Both the position numbers and the translations under genes were made by a program. A DNA stretch of 64,000 nucleotides, from assembly GCF_051603425.1 (NCBI RefSeq), contig NZ_CP194411.1, positions 620,001-684,000 of the forward strand, written 5' to 3'. The notes under the pieces were generated by a model. That model made no database searches. It had not been told where the DNA came from and was given only the letters and a program-made list of their open reading frames with translations. Numbering within the stretch: position 1 is the stretch's first letter; each line of letters opens with the position of its first letter. Shown here piece by piece: positions 54,193 to 63,289 of this stretch. Source of the stretch: Selenomonas sputigena_A. Its GTDB lineage: Bacteria > Bacillota > Negativicutes > Selenomonadales > Selenomonadaceae.

Positions 54193-54965
54193 GATTCATC
54201 CCCCACATGCTCGTTCTTCTTGTCAAGGTAATAGAGCTTGACGTACTTCGCCATCGTGTAGAAAAAATGGAAACCTGCCAGAAAAAGTCCGATGCGCCCA
54301 TCGCGCCAGCCGCCGCGCAGGATATACATGCGAAAGGAGGCCCATGCCGGATGCAGCAGGATATCGGAAAGGCTCGCACGCTTCCCCTTTTCTCTGAGCT
54401 TTTCGGCGGCAAGCGTCGTATAGACGTTGAACTTGCTGAAGTAATGCTCCCAGCTGCGATAGGGATAGTGGATCATATAGCAGTCCTTGGGCAGGCGCAC
54501 CTCCTCGTACGTGTGGCGAATCGCCTGGTGCACAAGCCCTTCGACATGCGTGCCTTCCCGCGGCAGAAGGCGCACGACATAATCGGGAAACCAGCCGCCA
54601 TGGCGCAGGGGATGCTCCCAGAAGTAATTGAGGCGGGCGTTGAGATAAGCATAGCGCCGGTCGTCCGCCGCAACGATCTCGCGCACTTTCGCGGCGAGGC
54701 GCTTCGAAGCGCGCTCGTCGGCGTCGATCATAAAAAGCCACTCGTAGCGCGTCTGCCCGATGCCGAACGTCTGCTGCGCCCCCCAGTTACCGTCAAGCGC
54801 ACGCTGCACGACGCGCGCACCGAGCCCTTCCGCAATCGCCGCCGTCCTGTCCGTACTGAAATCGTCAAGGACGACAACCTCATCGGCAAAAGAAACGCTC
54901 CGAATGCAGTCGGCAATATTCTTTTCCTCATTCTTCGCGAGTATCAAAACGGAAAGCTTCGCCAT
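54186..54965 (-). CDS. Glycosyltransferase family 2, LPS core (WaaE/KdtX-like)
   Basis: 259 residues. GT-A fold with VLILAKNEEKNIADCIRSV, VVVLDDFSTDRT and the metal-binding FMIDADERASKRL (Asp81-Asp83). The segment LRHGGWFPDYVVRLLPR matches WaaE, which adds a glucose to heptose of the inner core. Start ATG 54965 follows AAAGGA; the longer frame runs into the non-coding stretch before the nuclease-like gene. The 161 bases upstream hold nothing recognisable. Confidence 0.92.
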   Translation of the reverse strand: MAKLSVLILAKNEEKNIADCIRSVSFADEVVVLDDFSTDRTAAIAEGLGARVVQRALDGNWGAQQTFGIGQTRYEWLFMIDADERASKRLAAKVREIVAADDRRYAYLNARLNYFWEHPLRHGGWFPDYVVRLLPREGTHVEGLVHQAIRHTYEEVRLPKDCYMIHYPYRSWEHYFSKFNVYTTLAAEKLREKGKRASLSDILLHPAWASFRMYILRGGWRDGRIGLFLAGFHFFYTMAKYVKLYYLDKKNEHVGDESW

Positions 54966-55126
54966 AAAAATCCTTTCCCTGCCTGCTGCGGAATCCCTGA
55001 TAAATTCCATCTCGTCATCTTGGTGCATCCTTTTCGCCCGTTCTGCATCGCCAGAGCCTTGGCCAAGCGAAAAATCCGCATCCATCCGACGGGCTTCTAT
55101 CAGCGCTTTTCTGAAAACGCCGTTCC

Positions 55127-55699
55127 TCAAAGTTCCAGTGGGTGAGCATTGGAGCACTGTATGGTTCCGTCTTTTTCCACAAGTTCTTGCGCCTTGGAAC
55201 AAACCTTGACAAATTTAAGCAAATCAAAGATATTTTCCGGCCTTTCCCCACAATAAAGAGCCAGCCTCCTGCACAAACGCCTCTTGGTTTCATCAATATC
55301 GTCCGGAATTTTTTGCCGCTGCGGACTGACAACATAGGCATCCAGACGAGAAAGCCCCTTCAGCCATGAACCATACGCCGACTTCTCCTCAATCGCCTTC
55401 GGCGTGTTTTCCAATTGCAGAAAGGCATCCTTGACAACCTCGCCTTTGAGTTCTATGAGATGAATCCATCTCCGCTGCTCAATTCTGCAGAGATAATCGC
55501 ATTTGCGCAGCTGATTTTCTCCCGCGATTCCTTCATCCTTGACAATGCCTTTATCCACCTTGACAACTTTCATCTCTTGCTTTGCACGAAGAAAAAGTTT
55601 TGTTTTCTCATCCGACAGCGTATGCCGCTGCCCTGCCTTTAAAACTGCTACATGCCGCTCCGCATCCTTAGCCTCATTCCTGCCGCCGGTTTTCTTCAT
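55127..55699 (-). CDS. PD-(D/E)XK-like nuclease partner of AAA ATPase (hypothetical)
   Basis: 190 residues from ATG 55699, overlapping the upstream ATPase by 26 bases. The only motif I see is Asp68 in KCDYLCRIEQRRW followed by IHLIELKGEVV (Glu83, Lys85), the D-(n)-ExK signature of PD-(D/E)XK nucleases. The N-terminus is basic and low-complexity (KKTGGRNEAKDAERH). No homologue is recognised by sight. The pairing with an ATPase suggests a defence or DNA-maintenance unit. An alternate start at 55741 is possible. Confidence 0.65.
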   Translation of the reverse strand: MKKTGGRNEAKDAERHVAVLKAGQRHTLSDEKTKLFLRAKQEMKVVKVDKGIVKDEGIAGENQLRKCDYLCRIEQRRWIHLIELKGEVVKDAFLQLENTPKAIEEKSAYGSWLKGLSRLDAYVVSPQRQKIPDDIDETKRRLCRRLALYCGERPENIFDLLKFVKVCSKAQELVEKDGTIQCSNAHPLEL

Positions 55700-56996
55700 G
55701 CCCCACCTCATAATAATAGAGCTTCGAGTACAATCTTTCAACCTCGTCGGAAACGTCGTCGATCAAAGACGAGCGCAAATCCTCATATTCCACATCGACA
55801 AGAGGCTGCACGCTTCCATCCTGTTCCAATTTCCACGCTGTGAACTGCTCAGGATCGATCCATTTCCCTGCGGGGAGGATTTCCTGAAAAGCTTTGTCCC
55901 CGGCTGCACCCGGAATGATGCGGGCCAGACGTCCGCTGTAGTGAAGCACATTGGCCACCGTCAATGTATACGGGCTATGCGTCGTGACCAGTGCCTTGCT
56001 CTTGTTGATATTCGTAAATTCCGTGATGAACTCCAGCACCATCTTTTGCAGTGTGGGATAAATATGCGCTTCCGGCTCCTCGATGATGACGAAGGCGCAC
56101 TCCTGCCGCAGCAGCAATATATAGAGCTGGTTGAGCAGCCACAGCAGCTCCTGCTGCCCGGAGGAAGCGTAGTTGATCGGCACCCTCTGCGTCTTATCCA
56201 CAATGAAGTACTCCCCGGCTTTCGTGCTGCGGTAATCCCCCTTCAAGCCCCGAATAAGTTCCTGCGCCATTTCCGCCGCTGCAAAATCGCGTTCGGGCAG
56301 GGGGAAATGCTCGTGAACCTTCCCTATCCCACGATCAAAATGAGCTTGTATGCTTTCGTTGAACTGCATGAAGCGACGGTTGACCAAATCAATGCTGTCG
56401 TAATCAATCTTCGTTTTTTGACGAGAAAGAAGCGCCAACAATTGCCGTCCTGCCGGAATATAATACGTCGACAAGAAATCCCGGAAGATGTCGTTGACCC
56501 GGTTCCGAATTTCCTTGTGTATGCGTTCGCGCTCCTGCACGACAAAGGAGAAGTCCATGCGTCCTGCATCCTGCCGCCTTGCCGCAAGCTCATCTTCCAG
56601 CGCCAGCAAACGGCTGTTTAATTCCGGGCTGTACCGTACGTCAAGATATTTTTTTTCGCCGGACAACGATACCTGGATATAAATTTCTTCCGCATAATCG
56701 TAACGCATATGCAGCTTGTCATCCAGATACCAGCTGACACCGAACAATTCGAGGAAAACCTCCTTGAGCTTCCTGTTCAAAACCCGCGGAAGACGATTGT
56801 CCGGCTCCATGCTCCGGTCGGTTGCAATATCATATAAATAGGCGATAATTTCTTCCTTGATCAGGCGAAAGAAATAGACGCTCTTGCATATCGTACTCTT
56901 TCCTGTCGCCTGCTCCCCAATCAAAAGATTCATCCGCAGCAGATCGGATGTGAATTCTTTGACGGGACCCAGATGCCGGATTGCAATCTTTTGCAT
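55674..56996 (-). CDS. AAA family ATPase, second cassette
   Basis: 440 residues. Walker A is LLIGEQATGKSTI (about 24-36); a signature-like YASSGQQELLWLL (276-288) and Walker B FVIIEEPEAHIYP (302-314) follow, then VTTHSPYTLT (337-346) with the switch His. This is the OLD/RecF-like ATPase layout. Start ATG 56996 is taken because it precedes the first beta strand; the longer frame overlaps the end of the GT4 gene. Its partner is the overlapping nuclease-like gene. The pair splits the core genes GT4 and WaaE-like. Confidence 0.9.
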   Translation of the reverse strand: MQKIAIRHLGPVKEFTSDLLRMNLLIGEQATGKSTICKSVYFFRLIKEEIIAYLYDIATDRSMEPDNRLPRVLNRKLKEVFLELFGVSWYLDDKLHMRYDYAEEIYIQVSLSGEKKYLDVRYSPELNSRLLALEDELAARRQDAGRMDFSFVVQERERIHKEIRNRVNDIFRDFLSTYYIPAGRQLLALLSRQKTKIDYDSIDLVNRRFMQFNESIQAHFDRGIGKVHEHFPLPERDFAAAEMAQELIRGLKGDYRSTKAGEYFIVDKTQRVPINYASSGQQELLWLLNQLYILLLRQECAFVIIEEPEAHIYPTLQKMVLEFITEFTNINKSKALVTTHSPYTLTVANVLHYSGRLARIIPGAAGDKAFQEILPAGKWIDPEQFTAWKLEQDGSVQPLVDVEYEDLRSSLIDDVSDEVERLYSKLYYYEVGHEENRRQE

Positions 56997-57075
56997 GGCC
57001 GTTTCACTCTCCCCTATGCGGCTGCCATCCCCCACAAAGACCTGCTTCCATAAATGCGCCTTTCTCTTTGGCGCC

Positions 57076-58293
57076 TTACTTTTCCTCCAGAATTCCTGTA
57101 AGCCGGCGGGCGAAGGCGGCGGGGCTGTATTCCGCCGCTGCTTTTTCGAGCTCCGCCCCATAGTGCGGCGCTTTTTCGTCGTAAGTGTTGACGAAATCCT
57201 CGAGCGTCTGCCGCAAGGCTGCCAGATTTCCGCTGGGGAAACGTTTGCCGATATCGAAGGCCGCAAATACTTCGGGGTTCATGTCGTCGCTCGTGACGAC
57301 GGGCTTTTGGAAGCCGACGGCGGTGAAGAGCATGCCGCCCCAATGGTAGCGGTAGCGCGGCGCAGAATATGGCAGGAGGAGCGCATCGACGGAGGCAATG
57401 GCCTTCTGCCAGTCGGCGCCGATCAATCCCTTGTGCAGGAAGCGGACGCCGTCATGCTTTTCATACTTGGCGATGATGCGTTCAAACGCCGCTGCATCTT
57501 CCGGATGCATGGTCGCGCCCTGCACGAAAAGTTCCACGGGGCGCGTATAACGTCCGCCCAGATAGGCTTCCAAAAAATCCTCCAGACGTTTTTCGCGGCG
57601 ATATTGTCCGAAAAAGCCGAGGACGAGCGGACGCTCCCCCGCCTCTTGGCGCTCGCCCTGCGGGAGCGTCCGCCCTTCCTCGCGTGCATTGTCTCGCCCC
57701 CAAACAACGGGCAGGGACGGCTCGCCCGGCTGCCAGTCGATATCACGCGGCACATACGTCGGCGGATAAAGCAGGCGGATATTCCTGCGCCGCTCGCCGA
57801 AGATGCTGTCCGTGAAGCAGAGCACGGCCGGCCGGATCTTGGGGCAGGCGGAAAGCGCATCCACGGCACGCAGGAATTTCGGCGCTTCGCCGGGATTGAT
57901 GCCGTGCAGGATGAATACGACGGGCACCGGGGATTTTCGAAGGATGCTGCGCCGCAGAGCGCGCAGATAGCGATAGGTTGAGGTCGGCACGACGATCGCA
58001 TCGATCTCGCCGCGCCGTGCGGCCTCGTGAAGCTCCCGATACCAATGCAGCCGATGGAGTTCGCGCCGCACGGTGCGAACGAGCTTCCGGATCCCTGTGA
58101 CGCCCGTATAGGAAACGACCTCAGCTCCGAGTTCATGCACCGGCACCTGATAGTCCATGGCGAAGCGAAAGCCCCGCGGCACATAAAAAGAGACTTCATG
58201 CCCCATGGCCTGCAGTTCCTCGACAAGGATGCGGTCGAAGTCCACCTCGTGCCCGCCCGGCGTCATGATATTTTCCAATATGCCAATCCGCAT
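57076..58293 (-). CDS. Glycosyltransferase family 4-like
   Basis: 405 residues. It begins MRIGILENIMTPGGHEVDFD with the nucleotide half carrying LVLGFFGQYRREKRLEDFL and LFVQGATMHPEDAAAF. The donor loop ALLLPYSAPRYRYHWGGMLF lacks the standard EX7E motif. The start has GAGGAGG closely upstream. Promoter-like hexamers in the repeat just upstream would give a leader of only about 12 bases. It heads a gene run down to waaL that now carries the two inserted cassettes. Confidence 0.82.
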   Translation of the reverse strand: MRIGILENIMTPGGHEVDFDRILVEELQAMGHEVSFYVPRGFRFAMDYQVPVHELGAEVVSYTGVTGIRKLVRTVRRELHRLHWYRELHEAARRGEIDAIVVPTSTYRYLRALRRSILRKSPVPVVFILHGINPGEAPKFLRAVDALSACPKIRPAVLCFTDSIFGERRRNIRLLYPPTYVPRDIDWQPGEPSLPVVWGRDNAREEGRTLPQGERQEAGERPLVLGFFGQYRREKRLEDFLEAYLGGRYTRPVELFVQGATMHPEDAAAFERIIAKYEKHDGVRFLHKGLIGADWQKAIASVDALLLPYSAPRYRYHWGGMLFTAVGFQKPVVTSDDMNPEVFAAFDIGKRFPSGNLAALRQTLEDFVNTYDEKAPHYGAELEKAAAEYSPAAFARRLTGILEEK

Positions 58294-58311
58294 GATACAC
58301 CTCCTCTTTAT

Positions 58312-58339
58312 AGTGTACCATGAAACCCCAAGAGGTCAA
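58312..58339 (-). promoter_or_regulatory. Promoter-like hexamers in repeat block 1
   Basis: Minus-strand TTGACC (58334-58339), 16-base spacer, TACACT (58312-58317). The -35 lies in the alpha repeat and the -10 straddles its edge. The implied transcript would begin about 12 bases before the GT4 start codon. Confidence 0.4.
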
Positions 58340-58382
58340 GCCGCAGGCGCAGACCGATTGGCTAGGTTTCTGTAAGGGCGGC

Positions 58383-58412
58383 GCACAATGTCCACAACGT
58401 GGACGTTTGTGC
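58383..58412. repeat. Beta hairpin, block 1
   Basis: Arms GCACAATGTCCAC and GTGGACGTTTGTGC around the loop AAC. Nearly identical to 63361-63390; a diverged copy is at 63647-63676. Confidence 0.7.
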
Positions 58413-58491
58413 GTGTAGTTTAGCGTGAAAGCCCCAGAAGGCAAGCCCTAAGGGCGAAGCCTGATCGGCGGCTTTCAGGGTAAGGGGGTGA

Positions 58492-58586
58492 GGACATATG
58501 TACAGCACGATTCCATGATGTGCCGTCGCTGAAACCGGACACAAAAGCAAGCTATGCCGCTTCACTTGGCGGCTGAACATATGTCC
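58492..58586 (+). repeat. Gamma repeat element, copy B
   Basis: 95 bp with inverted ends GGACATATGTACAGC and GCTGAACATATGTCC (one mismatch). The interior is not conserved relative to copies A and C. It follows the alpha2 module directly. Confidence 0.75.
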
Positions 58587-58613
58587 TGAAATTTGCAGGG
58601 AAGGCGGCGAAAG

Positions 58614-60644
58614 TCAAGCGCCAGTCCCCCCCTGCCTGACCAGATGCTCCGGGTGGCGCACGAGCCAGCCCGTAAGCTCGCACCAGGCCTGCTGCTCATC
58701 GTCGAAGCGGCGCACGTCCTGTGCCATGGGCAAAAGCTCCGCTGAGACGCCGAGATCCTGCTCGACGCTGTTGACATAGCTGCCCAGCCGCTCCCGCGTC
58801 ATCCAGCAGTAAGGCGTGACGACATGCCCGACAGGCTCCAGAAGCGATTTCTGCAGAGCATAATAAGAGAATCCCTGCGGTGCGATCAGCTCGAACAAGG
58901 TCGCCGGAACATTCATATGGCTGCCGATTGCATTGCCTGCGAACATCTCCTGCCCGAGCGCCGGATGCGACAGGGCGAACGAAGTCAGAAGCTGCTCGCG
59001 CAAATTCGGCTCGCGGCGCGGCACAATATCAAAGTCCAGCGGCAGGACTCCCGTCGAATGGTCGCCTGTCACAATAAAGAGACTGTCGGGATACCGTTTC
59101 CGCATCGTCTTGAGGAAGCGCAGCGCAGCCTGATCAGCGTACCAGGCGCTTCCCAAGCGCCGCCAGGTGGCGGGATCCTGCCGCAGGGCCTTCGGCATCT
59201 CGGGCATGAGCGCCTCGATATCGAAGCCGTATTCAGCAAACGGCATGCGATAAGGACCATGATGCGAGGTAGTGTAGAGAAAGTGAAACTCAAAGCCGTC
59301 TTCCCCATCCGCCTCAATCCGCCTCGCAGCTTCCTCCAGAAAGATATGGTCGTAAATGCCGAGCCATGTGCGCGGCGCATCCTTGGGGCAGATATCCGTG
59401 CCGCCGAAAGCCCTGTCGAAGCCGACGCCCGGCACGAAGTGGTCAAGGCTGCTCCACGTCAGGCTGCCGCCGTACCAGAAGCTCGTGCGGTAGCCGAGCT
59501 TCTTCAGCTGCAGCGGCAGGGACGTCTGCACCGTACCGTTCCAAAACGACTGGTTCTCGTTGAGCTCCATATCCGCATCAAAGATGCCCGTGAGCAGGCT
59601 CACAAGGGACGGCTGCGAGATCATGCCGCCGGGCAGGAAGTTCGGGAACGATACCGTATGCGGCTCGGCGCGCCATTCCTTGCTCGCCTCCATGAGATGG
59701 AGCTTGTCGTAAAGCGGATCAAAGAGGCTCTGCGCGTGACTTTCGAGAAAGAGCAGGAAGATATGGGACGGCTTTTCGATCCGCGCCCCCTTCGCCTCAC
59801 GCCGAAAACTTTCCAGCGGCGATTTTCCTGCCTCCATCTTCTGCGGCAGAACGGGCGCCATGAGGGCGGCCGCCTCATCGTCGCTGCGCGTGAGCGCCGG
59901 ATGCACCTTTTGCTTCCAGAGCGCCGCGAGAACGGGCAGATCGTCGCGCACAGCCTTTCCCATGAACACATCGTCCTTGACGATCGCCGGAACCTCATCC
60001 CACTCCGGCTTCTTCCTGTGCAGGAACGTGCCGCCGTAATGAAACCAATAGTAACCAGCGATGGAAGCCAGAAAAACAGCCGTATTGAACGCGTACTGCA
60101 GCCAGCCTTCCGGCAGCGGCGGATACGGAATCTGCGGCAGGGCCAGAAGACAAAGAGCCGCCGCTATGCAAAGCGCCGTATACGGAATATAGCTGAAGAT
60201 CACGGCCATGCCGTGGTTCTGGTTGAAGAAGATGTCGCGGAAGTTGTCCTTGTCCGCATTGCGCCCGAGAAAGACCAGATGGTTGAAAATATCATGAAAG
60301 TGGTAATAAAAAATCAACTTGGCGATAAAAGCCGTATAGAGGACGAGCGCGTACGCTGTCACCACGACAAGACGGGCGGCATCGCCCCATGCGTGATAGG
60401 AGGAAAAGAATGCGCCCGGCAGGCTGATAAAAACGAGCGCGACGATATAGACATAGGCATTGAAATCCATGCCCCACCAGAAACCGTAACGGAAGCAATG
60501 GTACCAGCGCCGCCATTCCCCTGCAGGCGTCTTCTTCGGGCGATAGACGAGGATGAAGGCGAGCCGGAAGAGCGCGCAGAGCAAGGGCGGCAGCAGAGCG
60601 ATTTTGATGTCCTGCTGCAGCCCGGAAAAAAACAAGGAAAACAT
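58614..60644 (-). CDS. Sulfatase-fold membrane phosphotransferase (LTA-synthase-like)
   Basis: 676 residues. Five or six N-terminal helices are followed by an alkaline phosphatase-superfamily domain with FLLFLESHAQSLFDPLYDKL (metal Glu/His), ISQPSLVSLLTG (likely nucleophile Ser), FHFLYTTSHHGPY and FIVTGDHSTGVLP. Members move phosphoglycerol or phosphoethanolamine onto surface polymers. In a Gram-negative-type cell with LPS genes, a core phosphate decoration is likelier than teichoic acid synthesis. Start ATG 60644 follows GAAGG; the longer frame overlaps gmhB. Confidence 0.88.
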   Translation of the reverse strand: MFSLFFSGLQQDIKIALLPPLLCALFRLAFILVYRPKKTPAGEWRRWYHCFRYGFWWGMDFNAYVYIVALVFISLPGAFFSSYHAWGDAARLVVVTAYALVLYTAFIAKLIFYYHFHDIFNHLVFLGRNADKDNFRDIFFNQNHGMAVIFSYIPYTALCIAAALCLLALPQIPYPPLPEGWLQYAFNTAVFLASIAGYYWFHYGGTFLHRKKPEWDEVPAIVKDDVFMGKAVRDDLPVLAALWKQKVHPALTRSDDEAAALMAPVLPQKMEAGKSPLESFRREAKGARIEKPSHIFLLFLESHAQSLFDPLYDKLHLMEASKEWRAEPHTVSFPNFLPGGMISQPSLVSLLTGIFDADMELNENQSFWNGTVQTSLPLQLKKLGYRTSFWYGGSLTWSSLDHFVPGVGFDRAFGGTDICPKDAPRTWLGIYDHIFLEEAARRIEADGEDGFEFHFLYTTSHHGPYRMPFAEYGFDIEALMPEMPKALRQDPATWRRLGSAWYADQAALRFLKTMRKRYPDSLFIVTGDHSTGVLPLDFDIVPRREPNLREQLLTSFALSHPALGQEMFAGNAIGSHMNVPATLFELIAPQGFSYYALQKSLLEPVGHVVTPYCWMTRERLGSYVNSVEQDLGVSAELLPMAQDVRRFDDEQQAWCELTGWLVRHPEHLVRQGGTGA

Positions 60645-60673
60645 CGTGCCGAACCTTCTCCCTTCCCAAACCT

Positions 60674-61204
60674 TTAGTCGGGCAGCTTTTCCAAAGCAGC
60701 CTGCACCGCTGCAAGCAGGCTGCCGCCCGTATAGAGGACGCCCTGCAGACCTGCGCGCTGCGCACACTCCATATCCCGCGCGGCGTCGCCGATGAGGCAG
60801 GAGCGGTTCCTCTCGATGCCGAACTTCTCGCAGGCCTCGTCGACCATGCCGGTATCCGGCTTGCGGCAGGCGCAGTTCTTGCGGTACTGCGCCAGTTTTG
60901 CCTCCGGATGGTGCGGACAGTAGAAGAAGGCGTCGATATGGGCGCCTTCTTTTTCGAGTTCCTCATTCATCCATGCGTGCAGCCGCATGATATCTTCCTC
61001 CGGGTAATAACCGCGCGCCACGCCCGACTGGTTCGTGACGACGACGACGAGGATGCCGCGCTCGTTCAGGCAGCGGATGGCAGGAATCGCGTCCGGCATC
61101 CAGCGGAAATCCTCGGGACGATGCAAATAGTCGGTATCGACATTCAGCGTGCCGTCGCGGTCAAAAAAGACGGCCTGCCGCTTCGCCTTCGGCTCACTCC
61201 CCAT
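60674..61204 (-). CDS. gmhB: D-glycero-beta-D-manno-heptose 1,7-bisphosphate 7-phosphatase
   Basis: 176 residues, HAD superfamily. It removes the 7-phosphate in ADP-heptose synthesis. The catalytic DRDGTLNVD is at about residue 16, and the zinc-binding FYCPHHPEA and KNCACRKPDTGM cysteines are present. VVVVTNQSGVARGYY is characteristic. Start ATG 61204 overlaps the rfaD stop by 11 bases; an earlier ATG at 61225 is possible. Confidence 0.93.
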   Translation of the reverse strand: MGSEPKAKRQAVFFDRDGTLNVDTDYLHRPEDFRWMPDAIPAIRCLNERGILVVVVTNQSGVARGYYPEEDIMRLHAWMNEELEKEGAHIDAFFYCPHHPEAKLAQYRKNCACRKPDTGMVDEACEKFGIERNRSCLIGDAARDMECAQRAGLQGVLYTGGSLLAAVQAALEKLPD

Positions 61205-62165
61205 AGCGAAAGTAACCGCCTGCATCGAGGAAAGCCACGTATTCTCGGACGGCCTCCCTGAAGTCCGTGAACCCTCCGTCATAGCCGGCTTTCAGGAGGT
61301 TCTTGGGGTCAGCCTCAGTGAAGCTCTGGTACTTGCCGCGCAGGACTTCCGGAAAGTCGCGGTAGCCGATATGACCCTCGCCCATGGCAGCGATCACAGC
61401 GTCAGCGGCTTCATTGTAAGTATGCGCCTCGCCCGTACCGCAGTTATAAATGCCCGAAGGGCCTTTCTTCTCCCAGAACCAGAGGTTGATCCGGACAACG
61501 TCCTTCACATAGATGAAATCGCGGCGCTGCTCCCCGTCGCCGAAGCCGTCCGTACCGCGGAAGAGCCTCGCCTCGCCCGTTTCCTTGAGCTGTCGGTAAA
61601 GCTGATAAAAAATCGAGGCCATCTTTCCCTTGTGCTGTTCCTGCGGGCCAAAGACATTGAAATAGCGCAGGCCGACGATGGGACTGCGGCTCTCTCCTTT
61701 GACCTGGCGCACATAGCGGTCGAAAGCGAGCTTGCTGAAGGCATAGGGATTCAGCGCATCCTCCGCCGCATCGCCCTCGGTGAAGCCGTGGCGCCCCATG
61801 CCATAGGTCGAAGCGGAAGAGGCGTAAAGGAACGGAACCCGGTGCTGCATGCAGAAATGCAGCAGCGTCTTCGAGTACTCATAATTGGTCTTCATCATGT
61901 AGTTGACATCGTACTCCATCGTATCGGAGCAAGCGCCCTCATGGAATACGGCGTCGATATCGCTGCCGCCGAAATCGTCTTCCTCGATGCTCTGCAGGAA
62001 GTCGTCCTTGTGCTGATAGTCGATGAACTGCAGCCCGCGCAGGTTCTTGTAGTTCTCGCCATCCTTGAGATCATCGATGATGAGAATGTCCTGCCTGCCC
62101 TTGCGGTTCAGCGCCTTGACGATATTGCTGCCGATAAATCCGGCGCCGCCGGTAACAATGATCAT
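61194..62165 (-). CDS. rfaD: ADP-L-glycero-D-manno-heptose 6-epimerase
   Basis: 323 residues. It interconverts ADP-D,D- and ADP-L,D-heptose, the last step of the donor pathway. IIVTGGAGFIGSNIVKALN starts the Rossmann fold; ASSASTYGMGRHGFTE and NPYAFSKLAFDRYVRQ hold the catalytic residues, and YFNVFGPQEQHKGKMAS is the HldD signature. Located between rfaE1 and gmhB in one transcript. Confidence 0.96.
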   Translation of the reverse strand: MIIVTGGAGFIGSNIVKALNRKGRQDILIIDDLKDGENYKNLRGLQFIDYQHKDDFLQSIEEDDFGGSDIDAVFHEGACSDTMEYDVNYMMKTNYEYSKTLLHFCMQHRVPFLYASSASTYGMGRHGFTEGDAAEDALNPYAFSKLAFDRYVRQVKGESRSPIVGLRYFNVFGPQEQHKGKMASIFYQLYRQLKETGEARLFRGTDGFGDGEQRRDFIYVKDVVRINLWFWEKKGPSGIYNCGTGEAHTYNEAADAVIAAMGEGHIGYRDFPEVLRGKYQSFTEADPKNLLKAGYDGGFTDFREAVREYVAFLDAGGYFRYGE

Positions 62166-62224
62166 GACGGGTTCCCCCTCCTTATAGACATTCGTCCGCG
62201 CAGTCTGGCGGCGTAAAAGATCCG

Positions 62225-63226
62225 CTATCTATTCTCCTCGCGCGCGACCTCCCGCAGCGCCTGCTTGAGTTCGTCACGGCTCACAGCGTAGGTGCCGAGC
62301 TTTTGCACGACGACACTGGCCGCAAGGTTCGCGAGGAAGGCGGCTTCCGCACCCTTGAGCCCTCCGGCAAGGCCGGCCGCCAGAACAGCGATCACCGTGT
62401 CGCCCGCACCCGATACATCAAAGACTTCCTGCGAGCGCGTCGGGATATGCGTCTCCTCTTCCGCACGGACGAGGCTTACGCCGTGCTCCGAGCGCGTCGC
62501 GAGCACGTTCTTGATCTTATACTTGCGCGAGATATAGCGCGCTGCCTTGACGACTTCTTTATCCTTGTTTTGTATGGGCTCCAATAGAAGCTCGTTGATT
62601 TCCTTGATATTGGGTGTGATATAGTCCGCCCCGCGGTACTTCGTCCAATTCGGCCCCTTGGGATCGACGATGACCGGTACGCCATGCGCATGAGCCGCCT
62701 CGATGACAGCCGTCGTCGTGGGCTCGCTGCACGTTCCCTTCGCATAATCCGAAACGATGATGGCGTCGATGCTTTCGGAGAGCTGACGCCGCACGAAAGC
62801 AAGAAACTTCTGGATATAGATCTCCTCCAGCGGCTCCGTGCTCTCGAAGTCCAGCCGCATCATCTGCTGATGGCCGCCGATGATGCGCATCTTCGTCGTC
62901 GTCGGCCGCTTCGTATGGACAAGCCCCGCATGGTCGATGCCGTTGGCCACGAGCTTTTCCTTCAGGGAGCGGCAATGGTAGTCCTCACCGACAAAGCCCG
63001 CGAGCAATGTCTCACAGCCGAGAAGCGCGAGGTTGTGCGCGACATTGGCCGCGCCGCCCAGCGTCTCCTTCTGGCGCGTGACATGGTTGATCGGCACGGG
63101 CGCCTCAGGCGAGATGCGCGTGACCTCGCCATAATAATACTTGTCAAGCATGACATCGCCCGTGACGAGGATCTTGCAGCGCGGCAGACGTTCCTCAACA
63201 AGGGCGAGAAGCTTTTCAATATCCAT
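62225..63226 (-). CDS. rfaE1: D-glycero-beta-D-manno-heptose-7-phosphate kinase
   Basis: 333 residues, PfkB family. It makes heptose-1,7-bisphosphate. VTGDVMLDKYYYGEVTRISP, GGAANVAHNLALLGCETLL and DVSGAGDTVIAVLAAGLAGG are the expected motifs. The length covers the kinase domain only; the adenylyltransferase domain of bifunctional HldE is absent and must be a separate gene elsewhere. Start ATG 63226 has AAGGAG five bases upstream. A promoter-like pair in the repeat block lies about 70 bases upstream. Confidence 0.95.
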   Translation of the reverse strand: MDIEKLLALVEERLPRCKILVTGDVMLDKYYYGEVTRISPEAPVPINHVTRQKETLGGAANVAHNLALLGCETLLAGFVGEDYHCRSLKEKLVANGIDHAGLVHTKRPTTTKMRIIGGHQQMMRLDFESTEPLEEIYIQKFLAFVRRQLSESIDAIIVSDYAKGTCSEPTTTAVIEAAHAHGVPVIVDPKGPNWTKYRGADYITPNIKEINELLLEPIQNKDKEVVKAARYISRKYKIKNVLATRSEHGVSLVRAEEETHIPTRSQEVFDVSGAGDTVIAVLAAGLAGGLKGAEAAFLANLAASVVVQKLGTYAVSRDELKQALREVAREENR

Positions 63227-63289
63227 GGACGGCTCCTTTCCGTGGTCGAAAATCATGTGAAAACCGAACACCTTCTACAGTCTATTTTA

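Larger units (their letters stand above)
58319..58586. repeat. Modular repeat block 1 (alpha-beta-alpha-gamma)
   Basis: The 320-bp gap between the GT4 and sulfatase genes is almost wholly repeat. The order on the plus strand is alpha1 58319-58372, beta 58383-58412, alpha2 58424-58479 and gamma 58492-58586. Each alpha module is a long imperfect hairpin of about 55 bases; beta is a short hairpin with loop AAC; gamma has GGACATATGT-type inverted ends. Short hypothetical reading frames crossing it repeat the same peptide and are not real genes. Confidence 0.8.

Noticed and set aside
54966..57075. Target-site duplication for the second ATPase cassette
   Set aside because: I compared both boundaries by eye and found no direct repeat longer than chance.
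58196..58580. Short hypothetical proteins crossing repeat block 1 (for example with NYTHKRP peptide)
   Set aside because: The same peptide arises from each copy of the repeat in blocks 1 and 2, the frames lack ribosome binding sites, and the DNA is explained by hairpin modules.
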